Source: Spartobacteria bacterium (GTDB lineage Bacteria; Verrucomicrobiota; Verrucomicrobiia; Chthoniobacterales; Chthoniobacteraceae). From it: DNA of 39,878 nt. Below the pieces are notes generated by a model that searched no databases, was not told the DNA's origin, and saw only the letters and a list, made by a program, of their open reading frames with translations. Made by a program: the position numbers and the translations under genes. The stretch covers positions 1 to 39,878 of the forward strand of contig JANXZI010000044.1 of assembly GCA_025355595.1 (NCBI GenBank), written 5' to 3'. Positions 9,891 through 20,015 of the stretch are shown here, piece after piece (the first letter of the stretch is position 1; each line of letters opens with the position of its first letter).

Positions 9891-10991
9891 ATGCGCCTGC
9901 TCCTTTTCAATCTCGTCACCGATGTGAAGCACCCGATCCTCGGCTTCACCACGCAATGGATTCGCGCCCTCGCCGCGCGCGTCGAGAGCATCGACGTCAT
10001 CACCATGCAAGCCGGCGAGATCGCCGTGCCGGACAATGTGCGGGTCCATTCCGTCGGCAAGGAACGCGGCTACTCCGAGCCCCGCCGCGCGCTGGAATTT
10101 TACCGCCTGCTTTTCCGCATCCTCCGCGAGCGGCGCATCGATGGCTGCTTCTCGCACATGATCCACGTTTTCTCCGCGCTCGCTGGGCCGGTGCTGCGCG
10201 CACGCCGCATCCCGCTCGTGACGTGGTTTGCGCATCCCACCCTCTCGCGGTCGCTGAAGGTCGCGCACTTCTTTTCCAACCGCATGGTGACCAGCCTGCC
10301 GAACGCCTATCCGTATCACAAAAACAAGCTCGCCGTGATCGGCCAGGGGATCGACACCACGCTCTTCGCGCCCGCGGCGTCCGTGGCGGCGGACGACGGG
10401 ATGATCCTCTGCGTGGGCCGCATTTCGCCGGTGAAAAATCACGCCACCCTGCTGCGCGCGATGGCGCTGCTGCCCGCACGTATTCGCCTCGTGATTCTCG
10501 GCGCTGCGGCGAGCGCGGAAGACCAAGCGTGCGCAGCCGGGCTGCGCCAGCTCGCACCGGAACTCGGGCTGGAAGCGCGGGTCGTTTTTGCGCCGCCAGT
10601 GCCGCCCGACGAACTGCCGGCGCACTACGCCCGGTGCGCGGCGCATGTGAATCTCACGCCCGCTGGATTCGGCGACAAAGTCGCGTGGGAAGCGATGAGC
10701 TGCGGACGCCCGTGTCTCGTCGCAAACGAGGACTTCCGCGAGACGCTCGGCGAACAGCAGGACGCGCTTCTTTTCCGGGACGAAAACGATCTCGCCGCGA
10801 AGCTGTCCGCCCTGCTCGGCAAGACCGCTGCCGAGCGGGACGCCATCGGCCTTTATCTCCGGTCGCAGGTCGAGCGCCTGCACTCGCTGCCGCGCCTGGC
10901 GGAACGCATTTTGGAACAAATCGCTTTGGTGCGCGCCGGACGGACGCAAGCGCAGCCGGTCGCCAGGAGGGAGGGGGAACGGCCATGTTAA
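9891..10991 (+). CDS. Glycosyltransferase, GT4-like
   Basis: MILCVGRISPVKNHATLLRAMALL, HVNLTPAGFGDKVAWEAMSCGRPCLVANEDFRE. Confidence 0.85.
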   Translation: MRLLLFNLVTDVKHPILGFTTQWIRALAARVESIDVITMQAGEIAVPDNVRVHSVGKERGYSEPRRALEFYRLLFRILRERRIDGCFSHMIHVFSALAGPVLRARRIPLVTWFAHPTLSRSLKVAHFFSNRMVTSLPNAYPYHKNKLAVIGQGIDTTLFAPAASVAADDGMILCVGRISPVKNHATLLRAMALLPARIRLVILGAAASAEDQACAAGLRQLAPELGLEARVVFAPPVPPDELPAHYARCAAHVNLTPAGFGDKVAWEAMSCGRPCLVANEDFRETLGEQQDALLFRDENDLAAKLSALLGKTAAERDAIGLYLRSQVERLHSLPRLAERILEQIALVRAGRTQAQPVARREGERPC

Positions 10992-11623
10992 GAGGCGGCA
11001 ATCCCGAAAAGCTTTTTGCCGAGGGTCTCGCTGAAACCGTCCGCGATGCGCAGGACATTCTCGATGTCGGCACATCGCAGCGCTACGCGAAGGAACTGCG
11101 TCCGTATGAAGGCTTGTTCAAGGGCAAGAATTACATGGCCGCAGGCTATCAGCCGAGTTCGGCCTACGGGGCCTACAACTGCGATTGCCATCAGGACGTT
11201 CAAAAGATGACGTTCGCGGACACCTCGTTCGACGCGGTTCTCTGCATCGAAGTGCTCGAACACGTGGCTGATCCCTTTGCCACCGCCCGGGAACTTTTGC
11301 GAGTCTTGCGGCCCGCTGGCCGACTGCTTCTGACCACGCCGTTTTTGTACGGCTATCATGGAAAGCAAGCGGATGCCCACTCTCCCAGCCACGAAAGTTA
11401 TCCGGATTATTGGCGGTTCACGCATCAGGGCCTGGAGCACCTTTTTTCTGGATTTCGGAATGTGCGGGTCAGTCCGCTGTACGGCCCTGTCGAATTTCGT
11501 CTGGACCAATTTCTGAGGGAACGCGTGATCGCATTTCCGCTGTTCCGCAAGCTGGTGGACTGGGTGGACCGTCCGAAGCGCGGACGCGCGACTTCGCGGC
11601 ATCTCCTGCTGGCCGTGAAGTAA
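10985..11623 (+). CDS. SAM-dependent methyltransferase (Methyltransf_11-like)
   Basis: DILDVGTSQRYAKEL, DTSFDAVLCIEVLEHVADPFATARELLRVLRPAGRLLLTTPF. Start MLRGGNPEKLF chosen inside longer ORF 9956-11623. Confidence 0.82.
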   Translation: MLRGGNPEKLFAEGLAETVRDAQDILDVGTSQRYAKELRPYEGLFKGKNYMAAGYQPSSAYGAYNCDCHQDVQKMTFADTSFDAVLCIEVLEHVADPFATARELLRVLRPAGRLLLTTPFLYGYHGKQADAHSPSHESYPDYWRFTHQGLEHLFSGFRNVRVSPLYGPVEFRLDQFLRERVIAFPLFRKLVDWVDRPKRGRATSRHLLLAVK

Positions 11624-11630
11624 CACGAGA

Positions 11631-13151
11631 ATGATTGCCTCCCAAAAAATCATCTCCGCGCTGCACGCGAATTGGTGGCTGAATCTCGCCGGCCTGCTGT
11701 TTTCTTTCGGTGCTTCCGTCGTGCTCGTGCGCGCGATGCCGGCCGGACTTTTCGCCGAATATGGCGCGGTCATCGCGATGATCGGACTCGCGACCCTCGT
11801 CTTCGAGGTCGGGGCGAACAGCGGGCTCACGCGCTATTTGAAAGAAGCGGGCGACCAGCACGCGCGCGGCACTTTCTACGTCCGGATGCAGCGCCGACGC
11901 TGGCTGGCAGCGCTCGCGTGCGGCGTGGCGCTCGCCGCTTTCGGGCCGATGTATGCGCGCTCCACGCAGTTCGCGAACCTCGCGGCGGAGCCGTGGCTCT
12001 TCGCACTCATCGCCGCAATCGTCGCCGCGACTCTCACGCGGCTGCTCGCCCATTACGGACTGCTCGCACTTTTCGAGACGAAGGTCGCGCTGCTTCTTCA
12101 GCAGGGATTTCTCGTCGGGCGCTCCGTGATTCTCGCGCTGATCGCCCTCGCTGGCGGCGGACTTTTTGCCCTCGTCGGCGCAATGGTCGCGATCGGCTGC
12201 ATCGAAGCGCTGATCGTCCACCACCGGCTCTGGAAGCTGATCGGCGCAGAGCGTGCGCCGGTGCCCGCGGCCTTCGTCAATCGCGCGCAGAAGTTTGGCC
12301 TGCTCACCATTTTCGACAAGGCGTGCGCGATGCTCGGCAGCGGTTCGGTGCTGCTCCTCGTGCTCGCGCCGAATCATACCGCGACGACCATCGCCTTCCT
12401 CGCCCTCGCGGTCGATCTCGTCGGAAAACTCGTGGGCCTCACGGTCATGCCGATGGGCAATCTCGTCGCGCCGTATCTCAGCCACACGGGCGATGATCCC
12501 GCCGCGCAGGGTCTCGCGGTCGCGCGCGTCGTGAAGCTTTCCAGCCTGCTCTACAGCCTCAGCGTCGGCGCGGGTTTGCTCGTGCTGCCACCGTTCATCA
12601 CCGCGGTGTATGGCGCGCGCTACAGCGGCTCGATTCCGCTCGCGCTCGTGCTGCTCGTGCCGACGGCATTTGAAAACTGGATCCGCGGCTCCTGCTCGCC
12701 CGCGCTCCTGCGCAACGGCCGCTATCGCGCCCTCGCGAAAGTGAACATCGCGCAGGCCGTCGTCACCCTCGCCGCGCTCGCGCTGGTCTGGCGTCAGCCG
12801 GTGGAAATGGTTCTCGCGGTCGTCGGCGGAGCGCGGTGCTGCGTCGCGGCCTTCAATCTCGTCCTGCTCCGCGAACTCCTTCCCGCGCGCACCTACCGCG
12901 TGCCGGCGCTCAGTGCGGCGATCAGCCTGCTGAGTTGCGCCGCAGCTTTTGCGTGGAGTTCGCTGCTGCCTCTGCCGCCGCTGGCGCGGGCCGTCGCCGC
13001 GATGCTGTCGTTCGGTCTTCTTTTTTACATCGGGGTCCGCTGCCTCGTTTTCCGCGACGCAGACACGCTGCACCTCGCGCGCCGGATCGTCGGCACGCGC
13101 CTCGGATTTCTCCACCGGCTCCTCCCCGCGCCACCGCAGCCGAATACATGA
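11631..13151 (+). CDS. Polysaccharide flippase (Wzx-like, oligosaccharide flippase family)
   Basis: Multi-TM protein starting SQKIISALHANWWLNLAGLLFSFGASVVLVRAMPAGLFAEYGAVIAMIGLATLVFEVG, in polysaccharide locus. Confidence 0.8.
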   Translation: MIASQKIISALHANWWLNLAGLLFSFGASVVLVRAMPAGLFAEYGAVIAMIGLATLVFEVGANSGLTRYLKEAGDQHARGTFYVRMQRRRWLAALACGVALAAFGPMYARSTQFANLAAEPWLFALIAAIVAATLTRLLAHYGLLALFETKVALLLQQGFLVGRSVILALIALAGGGLFALVGAMVAIGCIEALIVHHRLWKLIGAERAPVPAAFVNRAQKFGLLTIFDKACAMLGSGSVLLLVLAPNHTATTIAFLALAVDLVGKLVGLTVMPMGNLVAPYLSHTGDDPAAQGLAVARVVKLSSLLYSLSVGAGLLVLPPFITAVYGARYSGSIPLALVLLVPTAFENWIRGSCSPALLRNGRYRALAKVNIAQAVVTLAALALVWRQPVEMVLAVVGGARCCVAAFNLVLLRELLPARTYRVPALSAAISLLSCAAAFAWSSLLPLPPLARAVAAMLSFGLLFYIGVRCLVFRDADTLHLARRIVGTRLGFLHRLLPAPPQPNT

Positions 13152-14506
13152 TCGCGCTTCTGCTCATCGTCGTGGCGCTCTGCGCTTTGCTGCCCAGCCC
13201 GTACGTCGTGGCGGCGCTTCCGGCGATTTGGACTGCGCAAAACGCGCTCCTCGGCGAAGACGCGGTGCTCGTCAGTGCCGGCTCAGCGCATCTTGCGCTC
13301 GTTGACTTCGTCCTCCTGATCCTGCTCGTGAAGCTGATCGCCACGGTCATCGCGACGAAGGAACTGCCAGTCCATAAGCCGCTCTACCTCGCGCTCGCGG
13401 CGTATGTCGGCGTGCACCTTATCGCCTCCATCGCCGCGGGTGCGAAGTTTGGCGGCGGCCATTTGACCCAGTGCCTGACCTCGCTCGCGCGTTTCGTTTC
13501 AGCAGTCGTCGTCGTGCCGATCATGGCGACAGCGGTGACGAGCGTGCCGCAGGCGAAGCGTTGCATCGCGATCCTCCTCGCCACGCTCGCGGCGCTCGCA
13601 GCCATCCAGTTTATCAATTTTTTCGGCGCGAGCCACGGCATCGTCATCGGTGAAGTGCAGGGCGCGGAACGCGGCGAAGTCCGCTACTTCGGCCCGCTCG
13701 GCGATTCGGTCGGCGTGGTCCTGTTGCTCGGCTACGTGGCCTCGCTCTGTTTCGCCAGCATCGCGGGAATCGTCGCCTTTCTCGGAGGCATCGTCGTCAC
13801 CGCGGGGCTTGGCGCGATAATTGCATCTGCGGTGGCCACCTTGATCTTCCTGCCTTGCGCCGCCAAAATCGCAGCCGCCCGCGTCTTCGCGCGGCGCACC
13901 GTCTGGCTGCTTCCGTTGCTCGGATTCGCCGTGATCGTCCTCGCGTTTGGCCCGGCGCTGCCGCTCGCGAAAACGCTGCTCGACCGCTTCGGCCGGGGCG
14001 ATGTCTCGAGCAGCGCCGGCCAGCGGGGCGCGTCCGCGAAACTCGCGGTGGTGATGGCCCTCGACAACCCGCTGCTCGGGGTCGGCTACATGGGCTACTC
14101 GGCCTCGCTCGAACGCTACGGCGGCGACCGCTTTTTCAACCTGAGCCATCCCGACGGCGCGACGGCCAATGCGAATAATCAATTTCTCCAGTCGCTCGCG
14201 GATGGCGGCCTCGCGGGGGTCATTGCCTTTGGCGCGCTGGTGATCTGCGCCGCACGGCTCCTGCTCACCGTGGCCCGACGCAGTGGCGACCCGTTCCTTC
14301 GCACGTTCCATCTCGCCGCGTTCATCTGGCTGCTCGCGCAGGTTTTTGGAAACCTCGCCGCGGTGTGGCTCGTGCCGTCGGCCTACGTCGGGCGGCTGCT
14401 CTGGATTCTTCTCGGCATCGCCGTCGCGCTCGAACGGCTGCTGCCCGCGACCGTCTCACAAAAATCACCGCTCGCCCGCGCGCCCTCGACTCTCATTCCC
14501 GTATGA
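13148..14506 (+). CDS. O-antigen polymerase/ligase-like membrane protein (Wzy-like)
   Basis: Many hydrophobic segments; SSSAGQRGASAKLAVVMALDNPLLGVGYMGYSASLERYGGDRFFNLSHPDGATANANNQFLQSLADGGLAGVIAFGALV typical of Wzy_C/O-antigen ligase loop. ATGA overlap at both ends. Confidence 0.82.
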   Translation: MIALLLIVVALCALLPSPYVVAALPAIWTAQNALLGEDAVLVSAGSAHLALVDFVLLILLVKLIATVIATKELPVHKPLYLALAAYVGVHLIASIAAGAKFGGGHLTQCLTSLARFVSAVVVVPIMATAVTSVPQAKRCIAILLATLAALAAIQFINFFGASHGIVIGEVQGAERGEVRYFGPLGDSVGVVLLLGYVASLCFASIAGIVAFLGGIVVTAGLGAIIASAVATLIFLPCAAKIAAARVFARRTVWLLPLLGFAVIVLAFGPALPLAKTLLDRFGRGDVSSSAGQRGASAKLAVVMALDNPLLGVGYMGYSASLERYGGDRFFNLSHPDGATANANNQFLQSLADGGLAGVIAFGALVICAARLLLTVARRSGDPFLRTFHLAAFIWLLAQVFGNLAAVWLVPSAYVGRLLWILLGIAVALERLLPATVSQKSPLARAPSTLIPV

Positions 14507-15657
14507 AAGTCCTCCACGTCATCACTGGCATTGACCGCGGCGGCGCGGAAAATCATCTGCTCGATTTGGTGAGCCATCAGCGTGCTTCGGGCATGGAGGT
14601 CGTCGTCGCGTATCTGCGCGGGAAAGGATACTGGGCGGCCACGCTTCGGGAACTCGGCGTAGCCGTGCATGACCTCGGCCTGAAGTTTTACGGCGATTTG
14701 CGGCCGCTGGCGAAACTGCGGCGGATCATCAAAGGCGCGGAGTTCGATCTTATTCACGCGCACCTGCCTCCCGCGGAACTTTATTCGCGCCTGGCACTGC
14801 TGGGCCTTGGCGTGCCGCTCGTCATTTCCAAGCACAACGAAGAACGTTTTTACGACGGCCCGGCGCAAAAGGTCGTCGGTCGTTGGGTGGGAAAAAGAGC
14901 ACGGTGCGTCATCGCGATTTCCGATGCCGTGAAGCGCTTCATGAGCGGTGCCGGGCTCGGTCTCGACCCGCGGAAATTTGAAACCATCCATTACGGAATT
15001 GACGCCGCGCCTTTTGCAAAAGTCCCGCGCGACGAGGTGGCGGCGCTCCGCGACGAATGGCGGATTCCGGCAGGCGCGCTCGTCGTCGGCTTCGTGGGCC
15101 GGCTGGTGGCGCAAAAGGACATCGGCACGCTGCTCCGCGGCTTTGCCAAGTTCTCCGCCTCCGACGAAAATGCGCGATTGGTCATCGTCGGGGAAGGGGC
15201 GCTGGAAGCATCCCTCCGTCAGCTTGCCGAGGAACTGGGCATGGCCGGCCGGATCGTCTGGGCCGGATTTCGCAGCGACATCCATCGCGTGATGAGCGCG
15301 TTCGACATCTTCGCGCTCACTTCGACCTACGAAGGCCTCGGTCTCGTTCTGCTCGAAGCGATGGCCTCGCAGCGGCCCGTCGTCGCGACCCGCGTGGGAG
15401 CGATTCCCGAAGTGGTGATCGACGGGAGAACCGGCGTGCTCGTCGGTTCCGGAAACCCGGACGAACTCGCGGCGGCATTGCAAAAACTGCACGACGAGGC
15501 GTTGCGCACGCAGCTCGGAACAGCCGGACGGCAGCGAGTCCTGCAAGAATTCACGCTCACAAAAATGTGCGGGCAGACCGACCGCGTCTATGCGCAGAGC
15601 GCGCGGCGCGGAAAAACTCCGGAGGCGATCCCATGTGCGGAATCTACGGCCAACTAA
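14503..15657 (+). CDS. Glycosyltransferase, GT4-like
   Basis: MKVLHVITGIDRGGAENHLLDLV, VGFVGRLVAQKDIGTLLRGF, TSTYEGLGLVLLEAMASQRPVVATRVGAIPEVV. Confidence 0.9.
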   Translation: MKVLHVITGIDRGGAENHLLDLVSHQRASGMEVVVAYLRGKGYWAATLRELGVAVHDLGLKFYGDLRPLAKLRRIIKGAEFDLIHAHLPPAELYSRLALLGLGVPLVISKHNEERFYDGPAQKVVGRWVGKRARCVIAISDAVKRFMSGAGLGLDPRKFETIHYGIDAAPFAKVPRDEVAALRDEWRIPAGALVVGFVGRLVAQKDIGTLLRGFAKFSASDENARLVIVGEGALEASLRQLAEELGMAGRIVWAGFRSDIHRVMSAFDIFALTSTYEGLGLVLLEAMASQRPVVATRVGAIPEVVIDGRTGVLVGSGNPDELAAALQKLHDEALRTQLGTAGRQRVLQEFTLTKMCGQTDRVYAQSARRGKTPEAIPCAESTAN

Positions 15658-17528
15658 GCCGCTCCGGCATCGATCCCGTGCAGGGTGAGACGGCCACGAA
15701 CCGCCTCTTTCATCGCGGCCCCGATGAATGCGGCACCTGGCACGGCGACGGGATTTTTCTCGGGATGCGCCGGCTGAGCATCATAGACCTCGCGGGCGGG
15801 CAGCAGCCGATCTGGAACGAAGACCGGACGTGCTGCATCGTCTTCAACGGCGAACTCTACAACTTCCGCGATCTCCGTCCGGAATTGGAAGCGAAGGGGC
15901 ACGTCTTCCGCACGCGCAGCGACACGGAGGTCATCCTGCACGCGTACGAGGAATGGGGCACGGATTGCCTGAAGCGCTTCAACGGCATGTTTGGCATCGC
16001 GATCTGGGATGCACCTCGCCAGCGGCTCTTCCTCGCGCGTGACCGCATCGGCGAGAAGCCGCTCTATTACTATCACGACGGCGAGCGGCTCATCTTTTCC
16101 TCCGAGATCAAGGCGATCATGTCCGACCCGTCGGTGCCGCGGGAAATCAATCCGCGCGGGCTCTCGAACTTCCTCGCCTTCGGCCACGCCGTCGCGCCGG
16201 AGACGATGTATCGCCATGTCTCGAAGCTGCTGCCCGGCCACTTCCTCCTCGCGGAAAAGGGCGGCATCCGCATCGCCGAGTATTGGGATGTCGGTCACGA
16301 GCCGCAGTTGGCGGCGGGCGAGACGCTCGGTGAAAAGGAACTCGCCGAACGCGTGCGGGCGCTCCTCGACGACTCAGTGCAGCGGCGCATGATCGCCGAC
16401 GTGCCGGTCGGCGCGTTCCTCAGCGGCGGCGTGGATTCGAGCGCGATCGTGGCGCTGATGAAACGACACGCGACCGGGCCCGTGAAAACCTTCTCGCTCG
16501 GGTTCACCATCGGCGGCGCCTACAACGAACTCTCCGACGCGCGCTCCGTCGCCGAGCACCTCGGCACGGAGCACCACGAGTTGCGCGTCGAAAGCGCCGA
16601 TCTGGTCGAGACGCTGCAGACGCTCGTCTATCAGTACGACGAGCCGTTCGGCGACCCCGCCTGCTTCCCGCTTTACCTGCTCAGCCGATTCGCCCGCGAG
16701 CACGTGAAAGTGGTGCTCGCCGGCGATGGCGGCGACGAACTTTTCGGCGGCTACCGGCGTTACGCGGCAGACCGTTTCGCGGGGCTCTACCAAAAGCTGC
16801 CGTCCCTGCTGACGAAAAATTTTCTCCCCGCGCTCGCGGCTCGGCTGCCGCGGTTCCGCCGCATCAAGCGCACGCTCCAGACGCTGCATATCGCGGATCC
16901 TGCGGCGCGCTACGCATCATGGCTGCGCGTATTCACGCCGGCGATGCAGGCCGAGCTGCTCGGCCACGGACCTCTCGCGGAAACAACCGGCTACGATCCG
17001 GCGTGGCCTTATCCGCAGTACTACCACCGGCTCAATGGCGCGACGCAATCGGATCATCTGAACCGGCTGATGTATGTGGATGTGAAGACGTGGCTCCCCG
17101 ATGCGTACATGGAAAAAGCGGACAAGGCCACGATGGCTTGCAGCCTGGAAGCGCGCTTGCCGCTGCTCGATCACCGGCTCGTCGAGCTGGCGTTTCAGAT
17201 TCCCGGCCGGTTCAAAATCCGCGGGAGCGCGATGAAGATGATCCTCAAGAACGCCGTGCGCGATCTCGTGCCCGCCGCCGTGCTCACCCGGCCGAAGCAT
17301 GGATTCGCCGTGCCGCTCGATCCGTGGTTCCGCGGGCCGCTGAAGGATTTCACTTTCGAAATCCTGCTCGACGACCGGACGCGCCGTCGCGGCTACTTCG
17401 ACAGCGCGTTCGTCGAACGCCTCTGGCGCGAACACCAGGAGGGCCGCCACGTCTGGGACTCGCATCTCTGGCTGCTGCTCAACTTCGAACTCTGGCACCG
17501 CACCTACCTCGACGGAGTGCCCGTATGA
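15633..17528 (+). CDS. Asparagine synthase (glutamine-hydrolysing)-like amidotransferase of EPS locus
   Basis: MCGIYGQLSR with catalytic Cys2, VFNGELYNFRDLRPELEAKGHVFRTRSDTEVILHAYEEWG, synthase PP-loop AFLSGGVDSSAIVALM. Confidence 0.92.
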   Translation: MCGIYGQLSRSGIDPVQGETATNRLFHRGPDECGTWHGDGIFLGMRRLSIIDLAGGQQPIWNEDRTCCIVFNGELYNFRDLRPELEAKGHVFRTRSDTEVILHAYEEWGTDCLKRFNGMFGIAIWDAPRQRLFLARDRIGEKPLYYYHDGERLIFSSEIKAIMSDPSVPREINPRGLSNFLAFGHAVAPETMYRHVSKLLPGHFLLAEKGGIRIAEYWDVGHEPQLAAGETLGEKELAERVRALLDDSVQRRMIADVPVGAFLSGGVDSSAIVALMKRHATGPVKTFSLGFTIGGAYNELSDARSVAEHLGTEHHELRVESADLVETLQTLVYQYDEPFGDPACFPLYLLSRFAREHVKVVLAGDGGDELFGGYRRYAADRFAGLYQKLPSLLTKNFLPALAARLPRFRRIKRTLQTLHIADPAARYASWLRVFTPAMQAELLGHGPLAETTGYDPAWPYPQYYHRLNGATQSDHLNRLMYVDVKTWLPDAYMEKADKATMACSLEARLPLLDHRLVELAFQIPGRFKIRGSAMKMILKNAVRDLVPAAVLTRPKHGFAVPLDPWFRGPLKDFTFEILLDDRTRRRGYFDSAFVERLWREHQEGRHVWDSHLWLLLNFELWHRTYLDGVPV

Positions 17529-18748
17529 ACACCGTGAAAATCGCCCACGTCACCACCATTGATGCCTCGCTGCATTCGCTCCTGCTGAATCAAATGCAGA
17601 GCTTGCAGGCGGCGGGTTACGATGTCGCCGGCATCTCCGCCGCCGGGGCCGCCGTGCCGCTGATCGAAGCCGGCGGCGTGCGGCATCTGGCCGTCCCGAT
17701 GAGCCGCAATCTGTCGCCGCTGGCCGATCTTGTGTCGCTGTGGCGGCTGTATCGCACGATGCGGCGCGAGCGCTTCACGATCGTCCACACCCACACGCCG
17801 AAGGCCGGCCTCCTCGGCCAGCTCGCGGCCCGGCTCGCGGGCGTGCCGGTCGTCGTGAACACGATTCACGGTTTCTATTTTCACGAGCACATGCGCCCGC
17901 TCGCGCGGCGGTTTTACATTTTCATGGAAAGGATCGCGGCGTTTTGCTCCGACCTCATCCTCTCGCAGAACGCCGAGGACATGGAGACGGCGGTGCGCGA
18001 GGGCATTTGCCGCCGGGAAAAAATCGCGTTGCTCGGCAATGGGATCGATCTTTCCGGATTCAACGCAGACGCGGTTTCCGCGGACGACGCATTGCGCTGC
18101 CGCGAGAAACTCCACATCCCCGCGGATGCCCCAGTCGTGGGTTTCGTCGGCCGCCTCGCGGCGCGGCGGAAAGGCTTCCTCGATTTTCTCGCCGCCGCGA
18201 AACGCATCGCCGCGCTGCGGCCCGACGTGCGCTTTCTCATCGCGGGCGATACCGATCACGGAAAGCCGGACGCAGTCGAGCCCTCCGTCGCTGAGGACTA
18301 TGGCATCGCGGACCGGTGCGTTTTCGTCGGGCAACTCCCGAACACAGCGTTACCCCGGCTTTACAAGGTGATGAGCGTGCTCGTCCTGCCATCCCTTTTC
18401 GAGGGCGTGCCGCGGGTGGTGATGGAGGCTTCCGCGATGGGCGTGCCATCCGTCGTCAGCGATGTGAAAGGCAACCGCGAAGCCGTGGATCAGGATGGCA
18501 ACGGACTGCGCGTGCCGTTCGGCGAGGTGCCCGCGCTCACCGCGGCGATCCTGCGCATCCTGACCGAACGCGACACCGCGCAACGCATGAGCATCGAGGC
18601 CGTGCGGATCGCGGCCGGGCGCTTCGATGAGCGGCTGGTCTTTGAGAAAGTGAAGCAGGAATATGCGCGGCTGCTCCTTGCCAAAGGTCTTCCGCTGCCC
18701 ACGCCGCGCACCAAGGAAAAGGAGGAACTGCAGCCATGCACCGCCTGA
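17525..18748 (+). CDS. Glycosyltransferase, GT4-like
   Basis: TVKIAHVTTIDASLHSLLLNQMQSLQAAGYDVAGISA, VHTHTPKAGLLGQLAARLAGVPVVVNTIHGFYFHEHM, LPSLFEGVPRVVMEASAMGVPSVVSDVKGNREAV. Confidence 0.88.
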   Translation: MNTVKIAHVTTIDASLHSLLLNQMQSLQAAGYDVAGISAAGAAVPLIEAGGVRHLAVPMSRNLSPLADLVSLWRLYRTMRRERFTIVHTHTPKAGLLGQLAARLAGVPVVVNTIHGFYFHEHMRPLARRFYIFMERIAAFCSDLILSQNAEDMETAVREGICRREKIALLGNGIDLSGFNADAVSADDALRCREKLHIPADAPVVGFVGRLAARRKGFLDFLAAAKRIAALRPDVRFLIAGDTDHGKPDAVEPSVAEDYGIADRCVFVGQLPNTALPRLYKVMSVLVLPSLFEGVPRVVMEASAMGVPSVVSDVKGNREAVDQDGNGLRVPFGEVPALTAAILRILTERDTAQRMSIEAVRIAAGRFDERLVFEKVKQEYARLLLAKGLPLPTPRTKEKEELQPCTA

Positions 18749-19371
18749 TCGGAAAACGGCTCTTCGACCTCGCGCTGGTCATTCCCGCGCTGCTCCTGCT
18801 CGCGCCGGTATTTTTCGTCGTCGCGCTCCTCGTCCGCTGCAAGCTCGGCTCGCCCGTCCTTTTCCGCCAAGAGCGTCCGGGGCTGCGGGGAAAGCCGTTT
18901 GTGATGCTCAAATTCCGCACCATGACCGATGCTCGCGGCACCGACGGCGAGTTGCTGCCGGATGAAGATCGCGCGCACCCATTCGGCCAGATGCTGCGCC
19001 GCACGAGCCTCGATGAACTGCCCGAACTGCTCAACGTGCTCAAGGGCGAGATGAGTCTCGTCGGCCCGCGCCCGCTGCTGATGCGCTATCTTCCGCGCTA
19101 TTCGCCGGAACAGATGCGGCGACACGAGACGCTCCCCGGCATTACCGGCCTGGCGCAGGTGAGCGGGCGCAACAACCTTCCGTGGGAGGAAAAGTTCGCG
19201 CTCGATGTCCAGTACGTGGACCGATGCTCACTCTGGCTGGATATCAGAATCCTGCTGCTGACCGTGCGCGCAGTGACCGGTGCGGAGGGCGTGAGCGCAG
19301 GATCCCATTTTAGTTCGCCGGAATTTATGGGCACAGCCGCCCGCGACCGCGACGGAAAGGAGAGCGCATGA
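18736..19371 (+). CDS. Initiating sugar-1-phosphate transferase (bacterial sugar transferase family, PglC-like short form)
   Basis: KRLFDLALVIPALLLLAPVFFVVALLVRCKLGSPVLFRQERPGLRGKPFVMLKFRTM, RRTSLDELPELLNVLKGEMSLVGPRPLL, PGITGLAQVSGRN. Confidence 0.93.
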   Translation: MHRLIGKRLFDLALVIPALLLLAPVFFVVALLVRCKLGSPVLFRQERPGLRGKPFVMLKFRTMTDARGTDGELLPDEDRAHPFGQMLRRTSLDELPELLNVLKGEMSLVGPRPLLMRYLPRYSPEQMRRHETLPGITGLAQVSGRNNLPWEEKFALDVQYVDRCSLWLDIRILLLTVRAVTGAEGVSAGSHFSSPEFMGTAARDRDGKESA

Positions 19372-20015
19372 ACGCAACTAACTGCATGTATCTATATGGT
19401 GCCGGTGGCCATTCCAAGGTCATCCTCGATATCCTGCAAAGCTTCGGAATACGCGTGAAGGGCGTCTTTGATGATAATCCCGCCGATGCCAAACTGCGCA
19501 TTGTGAAGGTTGCCGATGGTATTCGGCTGCTCGGGGAAGGATTTCCGGAATTAGATGCACCACTGATCATATCTGTGGGAAACAATGCCAGACGGGCTGA
19601 ATTGGCATCCTTGATCAAGGCGAACTATGGGACAGCCATTCACCGCAGCGCCATTATCGCCTCCACGGCCACCATCGGTGTCGGAACCGTGATCCTGCAT
19701 GGCGCGATCGTGCAGGCCGATGCGCAGATCGGGGCACACGTTCTGATTAATACGGCTGCAAGCATTGATCATGACAATATCATCGGTGACTATGCGCATG
19801 TCTCGCCGCACGCGACGTTATGCGGCCATGTCGAGGTAGGCGAGGGCACACATATCGGCGCCGGCGCAGTGGTCATCCAGAAGGTCCGCATCGGGCGTTG
19901 GTGTACCGTCGGTGCCGGGGCGGTCGTGCTTCGGGACATACCCGACTTCTCGACAGCCGTGGGCAATCCAGCACGGGTGATCAAAGTAGGCAAGAAGGAG
20001 GCAGCCACGTCATGA
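19368..20015 (+). CDS. PglD/NeuD-family sugar O/N-acetyltransferase (left-handed beta helix)
   Basis: MYLYGAGGHSKVILDILQSFGIRVKGVFDDNP, hexapeptide repeats, VGEGTHIGAGAVVIQKVRIGRWCTVGAGAVVLRDIPDFSTAVGNPARVIK. Confidence 0.9.
   Translation: MNATNCMYLYGAGGHSKVILDILQSFGIRVKGVFDDNPADAKLRIVKVADGIRLLGEGFPELDAPLIISVGNNARRAELASLIKANYGTAIHRSAIIASTATIGVGTVILHGAIVQADAQIGAHVLINTAASIDHDNIIGDYAHVSPHATLCGHVEVGEGTHIGAGAVVIQKVRIGRWCTVGAGAVVLRDIPDFSTAVGNPARVIKVGKKEAATS

Noticed and set aside
9956-11623. 555-aa + ORF spanning a glycosyltransferase and a methyltransferase
   Set aside because: First ~343 codons are the shifted frame of the GT4 gene 9891-10991 (Arg/Ala/Gly-rich translation); only the part from 10985 has methyltransferase motifs.
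11469-13115. 548-aa antisense ORF opposite the flippase
   Set aside because: Highly charged, low-complexity translation typical of an antisense frame in high-GC DNA; the sense frame is a clear membrane transporter.
15057-15632. N-terminal extension of the asparagine synthase-like ORF (823-aa track version)
   Set aside because: Frame-shifted reading of the upstream glycosyltransferase; the class II amidotransferase must begin at MCGIYG (15633) with Cys2.
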